The notes: generated by a model not told the origin, from the sequence alone. 64,000 nt of DNA from Cognatundibacterium rivi (GCF_018139565.1 NZ_JAGSPK010000003.1:310001-374000), one strand, 5' to 3'. Positions 30,105-39,088 are shown, counted from the first letter of the stretch. Made by a program: numbers and translations.

Positions 30105-30434
30105 CTAGCTTTGTAATTCTTCCGCATCCAGAAAAACCTGATCGTCTTCGACCTTCAAATTAAAGCGTCGGGTGCAACCTTCGTCCGGTGTCACGGCGCA
30201 ACCGGTCGGCAATTCGATATTCCAGTTATGCAAAGGACAGGCGACGCGTTCGCCGAAAACGATCCCCTGCGATAAGGGCCCGCCTTTGTGCGGACACTGA
30301 TCCAGCAGCGCGAAAATCTTGTTTTCGCTGTTTCTGAAAATCGCCACATCCGGTTTGATCTGGCGCTCAACCACGCGCGCACCAAGCACAGGAATATCCT
30401 CAACCCGGCACACCATTTTCCATTGTTCTGACAT
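30105..30434 (-). CDS. nirD: Nitrite reductase small subunit (NirD, Rieske-like)
   Basis: A 109-residue Rieske-fold protein with both cluster-type motifs intact: C47-x-H49 in CPHKGGP and C66-x-x-H69 in CPLHNWN. Many NirD proteins lack these residues, so this one may bind a 2Fe-2S cluster. It is the partner of NirB in NADH-dependent reduction of nitrite to ammonium. It starts 40 bp after the nirB stop with a GGAAA upstream. Length fits the family. Confidence 0.93.
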   Translation of the reverse strand: MSEQWKMVCRVEDIPVLGARVVERQIKPDVAIFRNSENKIFALLDQCPHKGGPLSQGIVFGERVACPLHNWNIELPTGCAVTPDEGCTRRFNLKVEDDQVFLDAEELQS

Positions 30435-30474
30435 GCTGTTTCCTTTACATTTTTTGCTGGCAGCGACGAAAAAA

Positions 30475-32904
30475 TCACACCGTCAATGCAGTGAACTGGC
30501 GCGTATCGACTTGCGCTTTTTCAGGTGCATGCCACGGATCGCTCTCGCCTTCCAGCGAAAACAGCAAGCGCTGATACAGCTCCTGACGTCTGCTTTCATC
30601 TTCCAGAATAATTTTCTTCACATAATCCAGACCGACGCGCGCGAGGTAATGCACAGTGCGTTCCAGATACCAGCCCTCTTCGCGGTATAACTGCAAAAAC
30701 GCGCCGGTGTATTCCATCACTTCTTCATGTGTTTTCAGCTTGACGAAGAACTGCGCAACTTCGGTTTTAATGCCGCCATTACCGCCGACATACACCTCCC
30801 AACCGGAATCGACGCCGATCACACCAACGTCTTTAATCCCCGCCTCTGCGCAATTACGCGGGCAGCCGGATACCGCCAGCTTGACCTTATGCGGTGCATA
30901 CATGCGCGCTAATTCGCGTTCCAGTTGTTGTCCCATGAGAGTGGAATTCTGCGTGCCGAAGCGACACCATTCGCTGCCGACGCAGGTCTTCACTGTGCGC
31001 AAACCTTTGGCATACGCAAGGCCACACGGCATACCAAGATCGCTCCACACCGCCGGTAAATCCTGCTTTTTGACACCAAGTAAATCGATACGCTGACCGC
31101 CGGTGACCTTGACTGTCGGTATCTGGTATTTATCGACCACGTCGGCAATCCGGCGCAGTTCCGACGCATTGGTTTCGCCGCCCCACATGCGCGGAATCAC
31201 GGAATAAGTGCCGTCTTTCTGAATATTTGCATGTGAACGTTCGTTGATGAATCGTGATTGCGGATCATCAATCGCTTCGCGCGGCCAGGTGGAAATCAGG
31301 TAGTAATTCAGCGCCGGGCGACAGCTCGCACAACCATTCGGCGTGCGCCAGTTCATGAATTGCTGCACGGCGGCCACCGTCAGCAAATGCTGCTCTTTAA
31401 TCGTTTGTCTTACTGCCGCGTGCGAATGGTCGGTGCAACTGCACATCGCCTTGGATTTCGGCGTTGCAGAGTAATCGCCGCCCACCGTGAACATAATGAT
31501 CTGCTCGACCAGCCCGGTGCACGAACCGCAGGAAGCCGAGGCTTTCGTGTGTTTGCGTACATCTTCCAGCGTGAATAAACCTTTTTCTTTGATCGCTTTG
31601 ACGATGGTGCCTTTGCACACGCCATTGCAACCGCATACCTCGGCGCTGTCCGGCATCGCCGCTGCTTTGGTATGTCCTTCGTGGCCGACATCGCCGGTAT
31701 TCGATTCGCCAAACATCAGCGTATCGCGAATCTCTGCGATATTTTTTCCTTCGCGCAGCAGTTTGAAATACCAGCTGCCGTCCACCGTATCGCCATACAG
31801 ACAAGCGCCGATCAGCTTGTCATCTTTGAGCACCAGCTTTTTGTAAACGCCGCCTATCGGGTCGGACAAAATGATTTCTTCGGTATCGTTACCGCCCATA
31901 AATTCACCGGCAGAAAACAGATCGATGCCGGTCACTTTAAGTTTGGTCGATGTCACTGATCCCTGATAACGCCCGATGCCGAAATTCGCCAGATGATTGG
32001 CGCAGACTTTGGCCATTTCAAACAAAGGCGCAACCAGACCATATACCGTGCCTCGATGATTCACGCATTCGCCAACGGCATAAATACGCGGGTCATAGGT
32101 TTGCATGGTGTCGTTGACGATGATGCCGCGATTGCAGTACAAGCCGGCAGATTCGGCCAGTGCGGTATTAGGTCGTATCCCCACCGCCATCACGATCAGT
32201 TGCGCGGGAATTTCCAGCCCGTCGGTAAAACGGATTGCCTTGACCTGGCCTTGTTCATCGCCGAGTATGGCTTCGGTATTTTTTTCGAGTAAAAAATTCA
32301 GGCCGCGGTCTTCCAGTGATTTTTGCAGCATCTTGCCTGCTACCGGGTCGAGCTGCCTTTCCATCAGCCAGCCAGGCAAATGCACGACCGAGACCTGCAT
32401 GCCGCGCATTTTCAGGCCATTCGCCGCTTCCAGCCCGAGCAATCCGCCGCCGATCACCACGGCATGCGTATGCTGTTCGGCAGCAGCGATCATCGCATTC
32501 GTGTCGTGGATATCTCGATAGGCAATCACGCCACTCAGATCTTTGCCCGGCACCGGCAGCATGAACGGCGTGGAGCCGGTTGCCAGCAAGAGTCTGTCGT
32601 ATTCGGTCTGCGTGCCATCGTCTGCAATTACCAGCCGTTTCACACGATCGATGCGAACGATTTTTTTCCCCAGATGCAGTGTGATATGGTTTTCCTCATA
32701 CCAGTCCACATCATTGAGCATAATGTCTTTGATGGTTTGTTCGCCAGCGAGTACCGGCGACAATAAAATCCGGTTGTAATTCGCGTAAGGTTCGGCGCCG
32801 AAGACCGTAATGTCATACAGATCGGGGGCGATCTTCAGCAGTTCTTCGAGCGTGCGTACGCCCGCCATGCCATTCCCGACCATCACCAGTTTGAGCTTTT
32901 TCAT
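30475..32904 (-). CDS. nirB: NADH-dependent nitrite reductase large subunit
   Basis: An 809-residue siroheme and flavin enzyme reducing nitrite to ammonium. In order: an FAD/NAD(P)-binding pyridine nucleotide-disulphide oxidoreductase domain (MVGNGMAGVRTLEELL, then VIGGGLLGLEAANGL), BFD-like 2Fe-2S segments (CGCNGVCKGTI, SCGSCTGLV), ferredoxin-like half domains, and the siroheme/4Fe-4S ligands GSEWCRFG and SGCPRNCAEAG. It is slightly shorter than the 847-residue E. coli protein. The position nrtABD-nirBD-nasA makes this an assimilatory enzyme. Confidence 0.96.
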   Translation of the reverse strand: MKKLKLVMVGNGMAGVRTLEELLKIAPDLYDITVFGAEPYANYNRILLSPVLAGEQTIKDIMLNDVDWYEENHITLHLGKKIVRIDRVKRLVIADDGTQTEYDRLLLATGSTPFMLPVPGKDLSGVIAYRDIHDTNAMIAAAEQHTHAVVIGGGLLGLEAANGLKMRGMQVSVVHLPGWLMERQLDPVAGKMLQKSLEDRGLNFLLEKNTEAILGDEQGQVKAIRFTDGLEIPAQLIVMAVGIRPNTALAESAGLYCNRGIIVNDTMQTYDPRIYAVGECVNHRGTVYGLVAPLFEMAKVCANHLANFGIGRYQGSVTSTKLKVTGIDLFSAGEFMGGNDTEEIILSDPIGGVYKKLVLKDDKLIGACLYGDTVDGSWYFKLLREGKNIAEIRDTLMFGESNTGDVGHEGHTKAAAMPDSAEVCGCNGVCKGTIVKAIKEKGLFTLEDVRKHTKASASCGSCTGLVEQIIMFTVGGDYSATPKSKAMCSCTDHSHAAVRQTIKEQHLLTVAAVQQFMNWRTPNGCASCRPALNYYLISTWPREAIDDPQSRFINERSHANIQKDGTYSVIPRMWGGETNASELRRIADVVDKYQIPTVKVTGGQRIDLLGVKKQDLPAVWSDLGMPCGLAYAKGLRTVKTCVGSEWCRFGTQNSTLMGQQLERELARMYAPHKVKLAVSGCPRNCAEAGIKDVGVIGVDSGWEVYVGGNGGIKTEVAQFFVKLKTHEEVMEYTGAFLQLYREEGWYLERTVHYLARVGLDYVKKIILEDESRRQELYQRLLFSLEGESDPWHAPEKAQVDTRQFTALTV

Positions 32905-32936
32905 TGTATGTCCCTGTTCTGTTTTGATTGCCGGGC

Positions 32937-33788
32937 TTACGCCACATCCTTTGCCGGATGCGACTGACGGTGATACAAAAATTCCAGCACTTCGCTGCGA
33001 TACGCGGCGTACTGAGGATTCTGCGACAGCGCCACACGATCACGTGGACACGGCAGATCGACATGCAAAATCTCACCTATCGTTGCCGCCGGGCCGTTGG
33101 TCAGCATGACGATGCGATCTGACAGCAACACCGCCTCATCCACATCGTGCGTCACCATGACAACCGTGGATTCTGTCTTGGCGACGATCTTCAGCAATTC
33201 ATCCTGCAAGTGCGCACGGGTCAGCGCATCAAGCGCACCGAAAGGCTCGTCCATCAGTAAGACTTTCGGCTCGATGGCCAGTGCGCGGGCAATGCCGACG
33301 CGCTGCTTCATGCCGCCGGAAATTTCATTCGGACGTTTTTTCTCTGCATGCGTTAACCCGACCAGCGATAACGCATGCATGGTGCGCTTGATCAGCTTGG
33401 TCTTATTTTCTGATGCACCGAATACACGTTCGACCGCCAGATAAATATTTTCAAAACAGGTCAGCCACGGCAGCAGCGAATGATTCTGAAACACCACGCC
33501 GCGCTCCGGTGATGGCCCTGCGATCTCGCGGTGCGCGCACAGCAAGGTGCCGGAGCTGGCTTTGGTCAGGCCGGCAATCAGATTCAGCAAGGTCGATTTG
33601 CCACAGCCGGAGTGACCAATCAGCGTCACAAATTCGCCTTTCGCCACATTCAGGTTAATCTCGCGCAGCGCATGAAAGCTGCCTTTGCGCGTATCGAAAC
33701 GCATCTCGACCTGATTGATTTCTATGTACTTCTGATCGATTTCACGGATTTTTTTATCTGCGGCATTGCTCATCGTTTCCATGTTCAT
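32937..33788 (-). CDS. nrtD: Nitrate ABC transporter ATP-binding protein
   Basis: A 283-residue ABC ATPase. It has Walker A GHSGCGKST, Q-loop VVFQNHSLLPWL, signature SGGMKQR and Walker B VLLMDEPFGALDAL, with an H-loop VTHDVDEA. This is the nitrate/sulfonate/taurine subfamily. It energises NrtB. Its ATG overlaps the nrtB stop by 4 bp (ATGA), so translation is coupled. A second ATG at codon 3 and another at 6 are possible starts. It carries no fused NrtA-like domain, unlike NrtC. Confidence 0.93.
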   Translation of the reverse strand: MNMETMSNAADKKIREIDQKYIEINQVEMRFDTRKGSFHALREINLNVAKGEFVTLIGHSGCGKSTLLNLIAGLTKASSGTLLCAHREIAGPSPERGVVFQNHSLLPWLTCFENIYLAVERVFGASENKTKLIKRTMHALSLVGLTHAEKKRPNEISGGMKQRVGIARALAIEPKVLLMDEPFGALDALTRAHLQDELLKIVAKTESTVVMVTHDVDEAVLLSDRIVMLTNGPAATIGEILHVDLPCPRDRVALSQNPQYAAYRSEVLEFLYHRQSHPAKDVA

Positions 33789-34738
33789 GCTCCCGTATCT
33801 TCATAGGTGAATGCGCGTGCAGCAGCAACCAGTATCTGTTCGAGTATCAGACCAACCAGGCCGATGACGATGATGGCGATAATGATGTGCGGTACATTCA
33901 GGTTATTCCATTCATCCCAGACCCAGAAGCCAATACCGACGCCGCCAGTCAGCATTTCTGCCGCCACGATCACTAACCAGGCAGTACCGATCGCGAGGCG
34001 CACGCCGGTCAGCATATAAGGCAACACACTGGGCAATAAAATGCGGGTGACGATTTTCCATTCCGACAAATTCAGTACCCGCGCCACATTCATATAATCC
34101 TGCGGCACCCGTTGCACACCGATCGCGGTGTTGATCACCATAGGCCAGATCGAGCAAATAAAAATCGACCAGATCGCTGCCGGATGCGCCGACTTGAAAA
34201 CCAGCAGACCGATAGGCAACCATGCCAGTGGCGACACAGGTTTCAGCAGGCTGATGACAGGGTTGAACATGCCGGATAAAAATGAAAAACGTCCAATCAG
34301 AAAACCCAGCGGGATACCGACAACCGCAGCCAGCCCGAAACCGACCGCAACGCGTTTCAGCGAGGCATAAATATTCCAGCCTATGCCCTGATCATTCGGC
34401 CCGTTCTGATAAAACGGATCAGAAAAAACTTTGATCGCTTCCTGCAAAGTCACCCATGGCGAGGGGAAAGAAGAGTCTTTCACCGCGATAATCGACCAGA
34501 TCAGCACCATCAGCGCGATACCAAACAAGGGCGGCAATACTTTCAGCAACAAAGGCCGGAATGAACGCTGCACCTGTTTTACCGGTGCTGCTGTGTTTGC
34601 GACTGCGCCTGCAGTTACCGCTGCTACCGTTGATGTGGCAGTTACCGCGGTTACTGCGCTTGCTGAAGTGCCGTTGCTGATCTCTGCAGTAGTCAGTTTT
34701 TCTGTGGCGCCGATTGCATCATGTACTAGGGTCGTCAT
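33785..34738 (-). CDS. nrtB: Nitrate ABC transporter permease
   Basis: A 317-residue inner-membrane permease with a long Thr/Ala/Val-rich N-terminal extension (about 1-65, with repeated TAV-type residues), then about six transmembrane helices. It has the permease loop signature region around SLLKPVSPLAWLPIGLLVFK and the EAA-like motif near ALPYMLTGVRLAIG (sequence reads SVLPYMLTGVRLAIG). The ATG at 34738 has GGGAGGAAAG upstream, a strong ribosome-binding site. An in-frame extension to 34825 overlaps the nrtA end and is rejected. It forms the channel of the NrtABD uptake system. Confidence 0.92.
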   Translation of the reverse strand: MTTLVHDAIGATEKLTTAEISNGTSASAVTAVTATSTVAAVTAGAVANTAAPVKQVQRSFRPLLLKVLPPLFGIALMVLIWSIIAVKDSSFPSPWVTLQEAIKVFSDPFYQNGPNDQGIGWNIYASLKRVAVGFGLAAVVGIPLGFLIGRFSFLSGMFNPVISLLKPVSPLAWLPIGLLVFKSAHPAAIWSIFICSIWPMVINTAIGVQRVPQDYMNVARVLNLSEWKIVTRILLPSVLPYMLTGVRLAIGTAWLVIVAAEMLTGGVGIGFWVWDEWNNLNVPHIIIAIIVIGLVGLILEQILVAAARAFTYEDTGA

Positions 34739-34760
34739 ACTTTCCTCCCGAAACCGCGTG

Positions 34761-36044
34761 TCAGGCTTTGATTTTGAACGAGGCGGCATACGCTGCAGGG
34801 TTCTTACCATCCCACACCGTGCCATCCATCAGTTTGCTGCTGCGCATCGCGTCTTTAGGCACATTCACCTTCGCCATCGCTGCTGCATCTTTGTAGATAT
34901 CAATCCGGTTCACTGCTTTTGCCACCGCCAGATAATCCGGATCTGTCTTCAGCAAGCCCCAGCGTTTATGCTGGGTCATGAACCACATCGCATCCGACAG
35001 ATACGGGAAATTCACCGCACCATCGTTAAAGAATTTCATGTAATTCGGGTCGTCCCAGGTTTTACCCAGACCATTCTGATAGCGGCCTAAAATGCGCTGA
35101 TTAATCACATCGACCGAGGTATTTACATACGATTTGTCGGCGATCGTTTCTGCCATCTTTGTTTTATTCGACAACGATGCATCGATCCATCGGCTCGCTT
35201 CCAGTATCGCCGCCGTCATCGCGCGCGCAGTGTTCGGATATTTTTTGGTGAACTCATCGGTGGTACCGAGCACTTTTTCCGGATGGTCTTTCCAGATATC
35301 CTGCGTCGTCGCTGCCGTAATGCCGATGCCATCGGCAATCGCGCGGTGGTTCCACGGTTCACCGACACAATAGCCGTCCATATTGCCAACCCGCATATTC
35401 GCGACCATCTGCGGTGGCGGTACGGTAATGACTTTTGCGTCTTTCAACGGGTGAATGCCATTGGCTGCCATCCAGTAATACAGCCACATCGCGTGCGTGC
35501 CTGTCGGGAAAGTCTGGGCAAACGTGTATTCACGTTTTTCACGTGCCATCAGTTTGGCCAGACCGGCACCGTCGACTGCACCTTGTTCGGCAAGTTTCTT
35601 TGACAAGGTGATCGCCTGACCATTGTTATTCAGCGTCATCAGCACAGCCATATCTTTTTTCGCGCCGCCGATGCCCATCTGCACGCCATACAGCAAACCG
35701 TACAAAACATGCGCCGCATCCAGCTCGCCATTGACCAGCTTATCGCGCACACTTGCCCAGGATGATTCTTTGGTCGGAACGATCTTGATGCCATATTTTT
35801 TATCAAAGCCCAGCACCGATGCCATCACCACGGAAGCGCAATCCGTGAGTGGAATAAAGCCGATGCGGACTTCTGTTTTTTCTGGTTTATCTGAGCCCGC
35901 AGCCCAGACACCGCCGGTTGATAAGCCCATCATGCTGGCTCCCGCAAACACGCCAGCGCTTTGCAACAAGCTGCGACGCGGCAAATTGATCTTTGCTTCA
36001 TCATGGTGGATTTCCTGATTCTGAGGTTGTTGCGGCTTAGTCAT
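34761..36044 (-). CDS. nrtA: Nitrate ABC transporter substrate-binding protein (Tat exported)
   Basis: A 427-residue NMT1/NrtA-family periplasmic binding protein. The N-terminus has a twin-arginine signal, LPRRSLLQSAGVFAGASMMG, so it is exported folded. The family body starts at VRIGFIPLTDCASVVMA, and the nitrate-pocket-type segment GEPWNHRAIADG follows. ATG 36044 is chosen for GGAG 7 bp upstream. The frame to 36089 is non-homologous. Expression is probably controlled by the leader upstream. The signal peptide argues that this is the transporter component rather than the cytoplasmic sensor NasS. Confidence 0.93.
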   Translation of the reverse strand: MTKPQQPQNQEIHHDEAKINLPRRSLLQSAGVFAGASMMGLSTGGVWAAGSDKPEKTEVRIGFIPLTDCASVVMASVLGFDKKYGIKIVPTKESSWASVRDKLVNGELDAAHVLYGLLYGVQMGIGGAKKDMAVLMTLNNNGQAITLSKKLAEQGAVDGAGLAKLMAREKREYTFAQTFPTGTHAMWLYYWMAANGIHPLKDAKVITVPPPQMVANMRVGNMDGYCVGEPWNHRAIADGIGITAATTQDIWKDHPEKVLGTTDEFTKKYPNTARAMTAAILEASRWIDASLSNKTKMAETIADKSYVNTSVDVINQRILGRYQNGLGKTWDDPNYMKFFNDGAVNFPYLSDAMWFMTQHKRWGLLKTDPDYLAVAKAVNRIDIYKDAAAMAKVNVPKDAMRSSKLMDGTVWDGKNPAAYAASFKIKA

Positions 36045-36079
36045 GTTCACTCCAGCGAATAAAAAATAATCCCAACAGA

Positions 36080-36175
36080 GCTGACGCAAAACCGCCCCAG
36101 CGGCGTTATGGCTCCTCGCCGTACTATTCGTACTGTCTTCGTCGCCATGCCTTGCCAGGACAACTTTGCGTCAGC
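36080..36175 (-). repeat. Large palindromic element between nas leader terminator and nrtA
   Basis: Perfect 11-bp arms GCTGACGCAAA (36080-36090) and TTTGCGTCAGC (36165-36175) enclose 74 nt that contain a smaller hairpin GTAC-N5-GTAC. It lies between the leader terminator and the nrtA ribosome-binding site. It could be an RNA structure of the leader or a dispersed intergenic repeat of this lineage. No second copy is seen in the window. Confidence 0.6.
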
Positions 36176-36181
36176 CCTACC

Positions 36182-36239
36182 AAAAAACAAAAAAGGTGCC
36201 TGCCATCCGCTTTGAAAAAACAGATGGAAAGACACCTTT
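36182..36239 (-). terminator. Leader intrinsic terminator upstream of nrtA (attenuator)
   Basis: Arms 36192-36209 and 36221-36239 pair through AAAGGTG...CACCTTT and CCATC...GATGG with internal mismatches. On the minus strand they are followed by TTTTTTGTTTTTTG. It lies inside the nrtA leader, about 140 bp before the start codon, so it must be bypassed for operon expression. Confidence 0.8.
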
Positions 36240-36249
36240 GTCTGAACGA

Positions 36250-36350
36250 CACCGCCGCCGTTAGCGGTGAACGCTATATTTCCTTTTATTCCCGGCAGTT
36301 TTGTTCGCCGGTTGATTGGTACTGCATTTTACTGACGCCATCGTTGGCGC
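36250..36350 (-). promoter_or_regulatory. Two-hairpin ANTAR recognition element in nas operon leader
   Basis: On the minus strand the first hairpin (36350 to 36335) is GCGCC, loop AACGAT, GGCGT. The second (36269 to 36250) is CACCGCT, loop AACGGC, GGCGGTG. Both loops are hexanucleotides with A at position 1 and G at position 4, the recognised requirement for ANTAR-protein binding. The second hairpin ends 10 nt before the leader terminator. The 65-nt linker between hairpins is long for this class and may hold a further stem, CCGGC-N10-GCCGG. Confidence 0.72.
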
Positions 36351-36479
36351 TTGAATTTGTATGAGCAATTGCTGTGCCAGCGATTACTCAGAGTGGCGTC
36401 CCGCGAAATAACGAGGTGGCAAGCCCATGCCAACGCACTTTAGTTGTGCGACGCACCAAAGCAGAACACCCGCAAAGCG

Positions 36480-37154
36480 TCAGCCCAATAAATCCGAGGC
36501 ATCCAGCAAACGCTGGGCAAGATCAACCAGTTTCATGTTTTTTTCCATCGCCTGCTTACGCAAACGCTGGTAAGCGTCGTTCTCGGATAAATGATGGCGC
36601 TCCATCAGATATCCCTTGGCACGCTCTATGGTTTTACGCTCCGCCAGTCGCGCCTTGGTATCGGATAATTCTGTACGCAGCTTCTGATCTGCATGAAACC
36701 GCGCCATCGCCACATCCAGCACCGGCTTTACCCGATCCGTCTGCAAACCCGCCACCACATACGCCGACACGCCCGCTTCCATCGCCGCCGCCAGTTGCGA
36801 AGGATTGCCGTCTTCGGTGAACAAGACAATAGGGCGCGGCGCATCACGCGTTGCAAAGACCATGTGTTCCAGTACATCGCGGGCGTCGGATTCGGCATCG
36901 ATGATGATCATGTCCGGCTGCAACTGCGCAATGCGCTCTATCATGTAAATATCACCCGGGATCGAGGCAATAATGTTGTAGCCCGCCTGCAGCAAGCCTA
37001 TCCGTAGCGCCCGCGACCGCGCCTGCTGCGCCTCCAGCGCCGCACGTGCATCCGCATCCGGCTGCTGCGCGTCATCCTGCAAATTCACAGTATTGACGAC
37101 CACAATCTTCAGGCTGCTATGTTCTGGCAAAGGATCAGACTTGGAAACTGGCAT
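36480..37154 (-). CDS. nasT: NasT-type ANTAR antitermination regulator
   Basis: A 224-residue protein with an N-terminal receiver-like domain (about 15-140) and a C-terminal ANTAR RNA-binding domain (about 165-220, with ERKTIERAKGYLMERHHLSENDAY). The receiver looks degenerate: the acidic pair after beta-strand 1 is replaced (VVVNTVNLQDD) and an extra charged helix-like insert follows, although D86 is present at the end of strand 3. In the NasS-NasT system NasT binds leader RNA and allows read-through when nitrate or nitrite is present. It lies immediately upstream of the hairpin leader of nrtA on the same strand. No nasS gene is adjacent. Confidence 0.88.
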   Translation of the reverse strand: MPVSKSDPLPEHSSLKIVVVNTVNLQDDAQQPDADARAALEAQQARSRALRIGLLQAGYNIIASIPGDIYMIERIAQLQPDMIIIDAESDARDVLEHMVFATRDAPRPIVLFTEDGNPSQLAAAMEAGVSAYVVAGLQTDRVKPVLDVAMARFHADQKLRTELSDTKARLAERKTIERAKGYLMERHHLSENDAYQRLRKQAMEKNMKLVDLAQRLLDASDLLG

Positions 37155-37403
37155 GGTCAGCGGAATGCTTTAAAAAAACTAAACAGAAAGCGGACATGCA
37201 AGAAGTGAACCAGAAGCGGACCGCGGAGAGACGACAGCAATAAAAAATCAGGGAAAGGAAAATATATAGGATTGTCCGTAGTCCGTTTATCTTCCAGTGA
37301 CAGCGTTTATCGTTAAAATCATGCGCCTGTCGCAAGACAGCCACGACTTTACTTGTCTCTGGCAAAGTCGCTCCATGACATGTCGTCATGAAAAGGAGAA
37401 AAA

Positions 37404-37976
37404 ATGAAACCCGGATATATTATTTTGTCAGTACTCGCCGCCACATCGTTATATGCACTGGCTGCTGAATCATTGGAAAAACTTCCGCCACCTTGGGACC
37501 TGGCTGGTGCATCGCCGAAATCCTACCAGATAGGAATCGACCGCAACCAGACCACCTCTGGCAAAGGCAGTAAATTTATCCGCTACGTTAGTGGCGATGA
37601 GAGCAGTTGGGGAACGCTGATGCAAATGATTGCAGCTGATCAGTATCGCGGCAAGCGGGTGCGCTTTCAGGCAAGAATAAAAACAAAAGATGTCGATAAT
37701 TGGGCTGGCTTGTGGATGAGGGTCGATACAACTTCAAGAGAAGACTCTCCTTTTTATAATAGCCAGGACAAACCCATTAAAGGTACAAGCGATTGGCAAT
37801 TGCGCAGCGTGGTGCTGGACGTGCCTGCCGATGCCAAAGCCATTGCGTTTGGGGTCATTGATGAAGGAAAAGGTCAGGTCTGGTTAGATGATTTGCAGCT
37901 GGAAATAGTAGGGTCAGATATCCCAGTGGATAAAATGAAACCAGTCAAATCTTTACCGACCAAGCCTGCGCTGTGA
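37404..37976 (+). CDS. Exported beta-sandwich-like protein coupled to a LytS kinase
   Basis: A 190-residue protein with a signal peptide (about 1-21, ending LYALAAES). The mature part has the pattern of a galactose-binding or carbohydrate-binding-like jelly roll: YRGKRVRFQARIKTKDV, WAGLWMRVD, GTSDWQLRSVVLDVPADA and a C-terminal GKGQVWLDDLQLE. No catalytic residues are evident. Its TGA overlaps the GTG of the next gene (GTGA), so it is translationally coupled to the sensor kinase. Inferred role: a periplasmic accessory or ligand-binding partner of that kinase. The start has AAGGAG upstream. The true function is unknown. Confidence 0.7.
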   Translation: MKPGYIILSVLAATSLYALAAESLEKLPPPWDLAGASPKSYQIGIDRNQTTSGKGSKFIRYVSGDESSWGTLMQMIAADQYRGKRVRFQARIKTKDVDNWAGLWMRVDTTSREDSPFYNSQDKPIKGTSDWQLRSVVLDVPADAKAIAFGVIDEGKGQVWLDDLQLEIVGSDIPVDKMKPVKSLPTKPAL

Positions 37977-39088
37977 AGTTAAACTCCTTCTCTTTTCTGA
38001 CCACAGCTGGCAAGCGCCTGCTGTGGCACAGCCCGTCGGACAAACGCGACCAGCATATTACTGACGATGCAGGATCGGCAGTAATAGCGCTAATGGGTTT
38101 TTCATTATCACAGCTAATTCTGAGTCTCCTGATGTTGGCGGCTGTCATTTTTCTGGAGATACAATGGCAGGCACAAGCCTGGCTGGGATTATTCGGCTTA
38201 CTGGCATTCCCCTTGTGTTTAACAGCGTGGATATTGCTGCTCGTTATGCGGTTGTTGAAAAAAGGACGTAACTGGCTGCTGGTATGGTTCGGGCTGTTAT
38301 CGCTGTCCTGCTTGACATCATGGGCTGCGCTGCACGGCTACGACTGGTGGGTAAATACAAACGAGTTAGATGGACTGAATTCCGTTCAGGCCTTCGTCAG
38401 CTCCCAGATATTCACCTGCCTGTTACTCGGCCTGCCTTTGTGGAGAAACCAGACGCAATCGCGTGAAGTGCAGATCGCCAATTTAAAACAATTAGCTTTA
38501 GCCGCTGAACTAAAAGCTTTGCAGGCGCAGGTGGAGCCACATTTTCTTTACAACACGCTGGCAAATAGTCGCTATCTGGCTCGCCATGATCCCAATAAGG
38601 CGGTGCAAATGCTGGATCATCTGATTGCCTATCTGCAAAGCGCGCTTCCCGATTTACGCCAACCGATGTCCACCGTCGGCAGAGAATTTGAACTGGCAGA
38701 AAACTATCTGGCACTGATGGCAATACGCTTTGGCGACCGTCTGCGTTTTCAACTGAATTACGTGCCGGCACTGCGTGACATCGCCTTACCCCCGATGATG
38801 CTGATGTCACTGGTGGAAAATGCCGTACAGCATGGTGTCGAACGCCAGCCGGGACAGGTCGACATCCTGTTGCAGGCAGAGGAAAAAAATGGCTGCCTGC
38901 ATGTGATCGTAAGTGATAACGGAGCAGGTCTCGAACAAAACGTGATCGGCCATGGTGTAGGCTTACGCAATTTGCGCGAACGCCTGCAAGCGTTGTACGC
39001 TGGTGACGCACGTTTTGAATTACGGATGACACCTGAAAAGCGCACCGTGGCGGAACTGATCGTGCCACTCATCTCATCAACGACATGA
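37973..39088 (+). CDS. LytS/YehU-type membrane sensor histidine kinase
   Basis: A 371-residue kinase with four membrane helices (about 46-62, 70-92, 101-119, 138-155) and no large periplasmic domain, then a His_kinase domain with phosphoacceptor H190 in QVEPHFLYNTLANS. The ATPase domain has the N-box NAVQHGVE and G-boxes SDNGAGLE and GVGLRNLRERL. The start is GTG 37973, overlapping the previous stop. A LytTR response regulator gene follows 61 bp later. The minimal periplasmic portion fits the idea that the upstream exported protein helps sense the signal. Confidence 0.9.
   Translation: MKLNSFSFLTTAGKRLLWHSPSDKRDQHITDDAGSAVIALMGFSLSQLILSLLMLAAVIFLEIQWQAQAWLGLFGLLAFPLCLTAWILLLVMRLLKKGRNWLLVWFGLLSLSCLTSWAALHGYDWWVNTNELDGLNSVQAFVSSQIFTCLLLGLPLWRNQTQSREVQIANLKQLALAAELKALQAQVEPHFLYNTLANSRYLARHDPNKAVQMLDHLIAYLQSALPDLRQPMSTVGREFELAENYLALMAIRFGDRLRFQLNYVPALRDIALPPMMLMSLVENAVQHGVERQPGQVDILLQAEEKNGCLHVIVSDNGAGLEQNVIGHGVGLRNLRERLQALYAGDARFELRMTPEKRTVAELIVPLISSTT

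Noticed and set aside
36047-36235. 62-codon minus-strand open frame in the nrtA leader
   Set aside because: It runs through the terminator and the 96-bp palindrome, so it is better explained as structured non-coding sequence.
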